Program-made: the position numbers and the translations under genes
The notes under the pieces: model-generated
Seen by the model: the letters and a program-made list of their open reading frames with translations, nothing else
Databases searched by the model: none
Told to the model about the DNA's origin: nothing
In this document: piece by piece, positions 55,754 to 57,742 of the stretch
Layout of the letters: each line of letters opens with the position of its first letter
How positions within the stretch are numbered: position 1 is the stretch's first letter
Virus record (IMG/VR): IMGVR_UViG_3300032246_001167
Location: 1-57,742 of that record
Strand: one strand, 5' to 3'
Length of the DNA stretch: 57,742 nt
Source: a virus

Positions 55754-57670
55754 ATGGCGGTCACTAATTACACCACACTGCTTGGACTGGCACTTCCGAC
55801 TACGGGCGATCTTTCCGGCACCTGGGGCGACACGGTCAATACCTCAATTACGTCGCTGCTAGATTCAGCTATCGCGGGAACAACGACGCTTAGCACTGAT
55901 GTTGATACCACCCTGTCAACAACCAATGGCGCAAGCAACCAGGCTCGTCAGCAGATCATTGTGTGTTCAGGCGCCAGGACTGCACTGCGCACCATTACAG
56001 CTCCGGCGGCATCTAAGTCCTACATCATCATCAACTCAACGACTGGCGGGTTTGGCGTCAAGATTGTTGGAGCTGGGCCTACCACTGGCGTAACTATCGC
56101 TAACGGCGATAAAGCCTTGGTGGCATGGAACGGTTCAGATTTTGTAGTTGTGTCACACGCCGCTCTTACTACTAGCGATATTTCAAACCTTGGCACCGGC
56201 GTGGCCTCGGCGTTAACAACTAACGTAGGCACCGCAGGATCGTTTGTAGTCAATGGTGGTGTTCTAGGTACTCCATCATCGGGCACTGTCACTAACCTGA
56301 CTGGTACAGCCTCGATCAACATCAACGGTACGGTTGGTGCAACCACGCCTGCTGCGGGTACGTTTACGTCTCTGTCTGACAGCGGCAACCTGACCTTCAC
56401 CGGCACGGGCAATCGTATTACTGGTGACTTTAGCAATGCGACTATTGCTAGCCGTGTGATGTTTCAAACAAGTACTACGAATGGCGTAACAGCGATTGGT
56501 GTGTTGCCCAACGGAACAGCCACAGCTACTCTTTTGGATGTTTATAACAACTCTGACCCAACGAATGCATCTCGGCTGCGAATTACCGCAGATAACTCGA
56601 CAGCATATATTGAATCGGGAAGATTTGGCACCGGCACCTACCTGCCAATGGTCTTCAACACCGGCGGCAATGAGCGGATGCGCATCACCTCCACCGGTAA
56701 CGTGCAAATTGGGGACGCTGCTGCAACTGCGGCTGCGGGCGGACGTTTTCTAGATTTATACAACCTTGAAAACACCAGCGCCGCATCATACGTTGTCTCT
56801 CGGTACATCACCTACAATACGGCAGGTTCAGCTACTACATCTTTTGATATTGGAAAGAATAAAGGTGGAGCTGCATTCCTTACGAATAATGAACCTAGCT
56901 CTAGCAGCATTATTACATTTGGCACGCAGGGCACTGAACGGATTCGTATCACCGCGAACGGCGGTGTGTCGTTTGGTGCTTCGGGTACAGCTTACGGAAC
57001 TGCCGGTCAGGTTCTAACTTCAAATGGAGATGCTGCTCCCACTTGGTCATCGGCAGCCTCGGGGTTTGATGCCGGCACGCGTCTGATCTTTGCCCAAACA
57101 TCAGCACCGACCGGGTGGACAAAAGACACCACCAACTACAATAACCACGCGTTGCGTGTTGTAACCGGCGCGGCTAGTACTGGTGGTACGGTAGACTTTA
57201 CAACTGCGTTTACATCACAAGGTGTAGGCGGATCGTTGTCTAGCACCACCGCAACCAACCAATCGTATACACCAACTGGTACTGTATCCGTGACAGGGGT
57301 TACCGGTAGTGCTGGCGCGACAACACTAACTACTCCGCAGATTCCTAGTCATAACCACCCTGCCGTATCTAGATCGGCGAGCCCCTATGGCTCACCCAGT
57401 GGAGTTGGATATCCAGAATTGGGAGGAGGCTCTTTCTATTGGGGTTACGCCACTCAGCCAGGACTAGCCAATAATGCCGGGCCTCGTGTGGTTGCCACTC
57501 AAGGTGGTGATGGATCTCACACTCACCCGTTTAGTTTTACTAGTGGTACTGGCTCGTTTACTGGCGATGCAGCTAGCATTTTGCAAAACTCGCACACTCA
57601 CACGTTTACCGGAACTGCAATTAACCTAGCTGTTAAATATCTTGACGTTATTACTGCGACGAAAAACTAA
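55754..57670 (+). CDS. Tail fibre with collar-like C-terminal domain (638 aa)
   Basis: N-terminus VTNYTTLLGLALPTTGDLSG, then TWGDTVNTSITSLLDSAIAG, is the virion-binding module seen in many phage fibres. Beta-repeat segments with RITSTGNVQIGDAA follow. The C-terminal TRLIFAQTSAPTGWTKDTTN, HALRVVTGAA, PQIPSHNHPA and GDGSHTHPF are the tail-collar signature with metal-binding His pairs. It likely contacts the host surface. Confidence 0.85.
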   Translation: MAVTNYTTLLGLALPTTGDLSGTWGDTVNTSITSLLDSAIAGTTTLSTDVDTTLSTTNGASNQARQQIIVCSGARTALRTITAPAASKSYIIINSTTGGFGVKIVGAGPTTGVTIANGDKALVAWNGSDFVVVSHAALTTSDISNLGTGVASALTTNVGTAGSFVVNGGVLGTPSSGTVTNLTGTASININGTVGATTPAAGTFTSLSDSGNLTFTGTGNRITGDFSNATIASRVMFQTSTTNGVTAIGVLPNGTATATLLDVYNNSDPTNASRLRITADNSTAYIESGRFGTGTYLPMVFNTGGNERMRITSTGNVQIGDAAATAAAGGRFLDLYNLENTSAASYVVSRYITYNTAGSATTSFDIGKNKGGAAFLTNNEPSSSSIITFGTQGTERIRITANGGVSFGASGTAYGTAGQVLTSNGDAAPTWSSAASGFDAGTRLIFAQTSAPTGWTKDTTNYNNHALRVVTGAASTGGTVDFTTAFTSQGVGGSLSSTTATNQSYTPTGTVSVTGVTGSAGATTLTTPQIPSHNHPAVSRSASPYGSPSGVGYPELGGGSFYWGYATQPGLANNAGPRVVATQGGDGSHTHPFSFTSGTGSFTGDAASILQNSHTHTFTGTAINLAVKYLDVITATKN

Positions 57671-57742
57671 TGCAAATTAAAAACGGAACATTTTGCCCGC
57701 TTATTAAAAAAGATTGTGTTGGCCTGCAATGTGCATGGTTTA
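57670..57742 (+). CDS. Start of a small Cys-containing phage protein, cut by the window end
   Basis: ATG at 57670 overlaps the fibre stop (TAATG). The visible 24 residues QIKNGTFCPLIKKDCVGLQC, then AWF, match the beginning of a small phage protein I recall from the same position in related genomes. The rest is outside the window. Confidence 0.55.
   Translation, partial: MQIKNGTFCPLIKKDCVGLQCAWF

Noticed and set aside
1-57742. Integrase, attachment site or lysogeny module
   Set aside because: No integrase, excisionase or full repressor with protease domain is visible. Regulators seen are small and equally consistent with a lytic phage.

Overview
This window looks like most of a tailed bacteriophage genome (class Caudoviricetes), opened at an arbitrary point inside its late region. 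It contains a large terminase, portal, small-terminase-like protein, scaffold, capsid, neck proteins, tail fibre, endolysin and holin-like genes. There is no ribosomal RNA, no tRNA and no cellular housekeeping operon. I see no tail tube, sheath or tape measure gene. Instead there are P22/T7-style neck proteins, glycine/alanine/glutamine-rich internal-virion-like proteins and one giant 3104-residue protein, so a short-tailed (podovirus-like) particle is the best inference. Several families resemble ones I recall from freshwater and marine viral sequences. The host cannot be read from this window.

Layout. (1) 1-13.5 kb, plus strand: an AT-rich orphan, a SAM methyltransferase, three consecutive Fe(II)/2-oxoglutarate oxygenases, a lysis cassette (small membrane proteins, holin-like protein, lysozyme), then tail and internal virion proteins. 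(2) 13.5-22.8 kb: one polyvalent protein with ParB-like, C5-methyltransferase-like, TGT-like and zinc-metallopeptidase-like domains and a helical C-terminal region. (3) 22.8-32.4 kb: replication and recombination genes (RusA on the minus strand; then PD-(D/E)XK nuclease, DUF3310, ERF annealing protein, SSB-tail protein, Ref/HNH-like nuclease, ParB-HTH protein, SF2 helicase, Toprim primase). This block is interrupted at 28.15-28.87 kb by a noncoding region with a terminator, a palindromic operator, a textbook type I hammerhead ribozyme and a large structured RNA. (4) 32.3-37.6 kb, minus strand: tightly packed small genes, often with ATGA overlaps, a GC-rich codon style and their own promoters. 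(5) 37.7-39.3 kb: small-terminase-like gene, a control region with three phased palindromes, and a LexA-like winged helix. (6) 39.3-57.7 kb, plus strand: terminase, portal, GroES-like protein, scaffold, capsid, fibres, many small basic virion-associated proteins, neck proteins and tail fibre, running off the right edge.

The late genes leave the right edge and logically resume at the left edge, so the map is probably circular or permuted, with some sequence missing at the junction. The most unusual material is the hammerhead ribozyme with its structured RNA, the set of five shared palindromes, and the giant polyvalent protein, which carries two nucleic-acid-modification-like domains and could enter the cell with the DNA.
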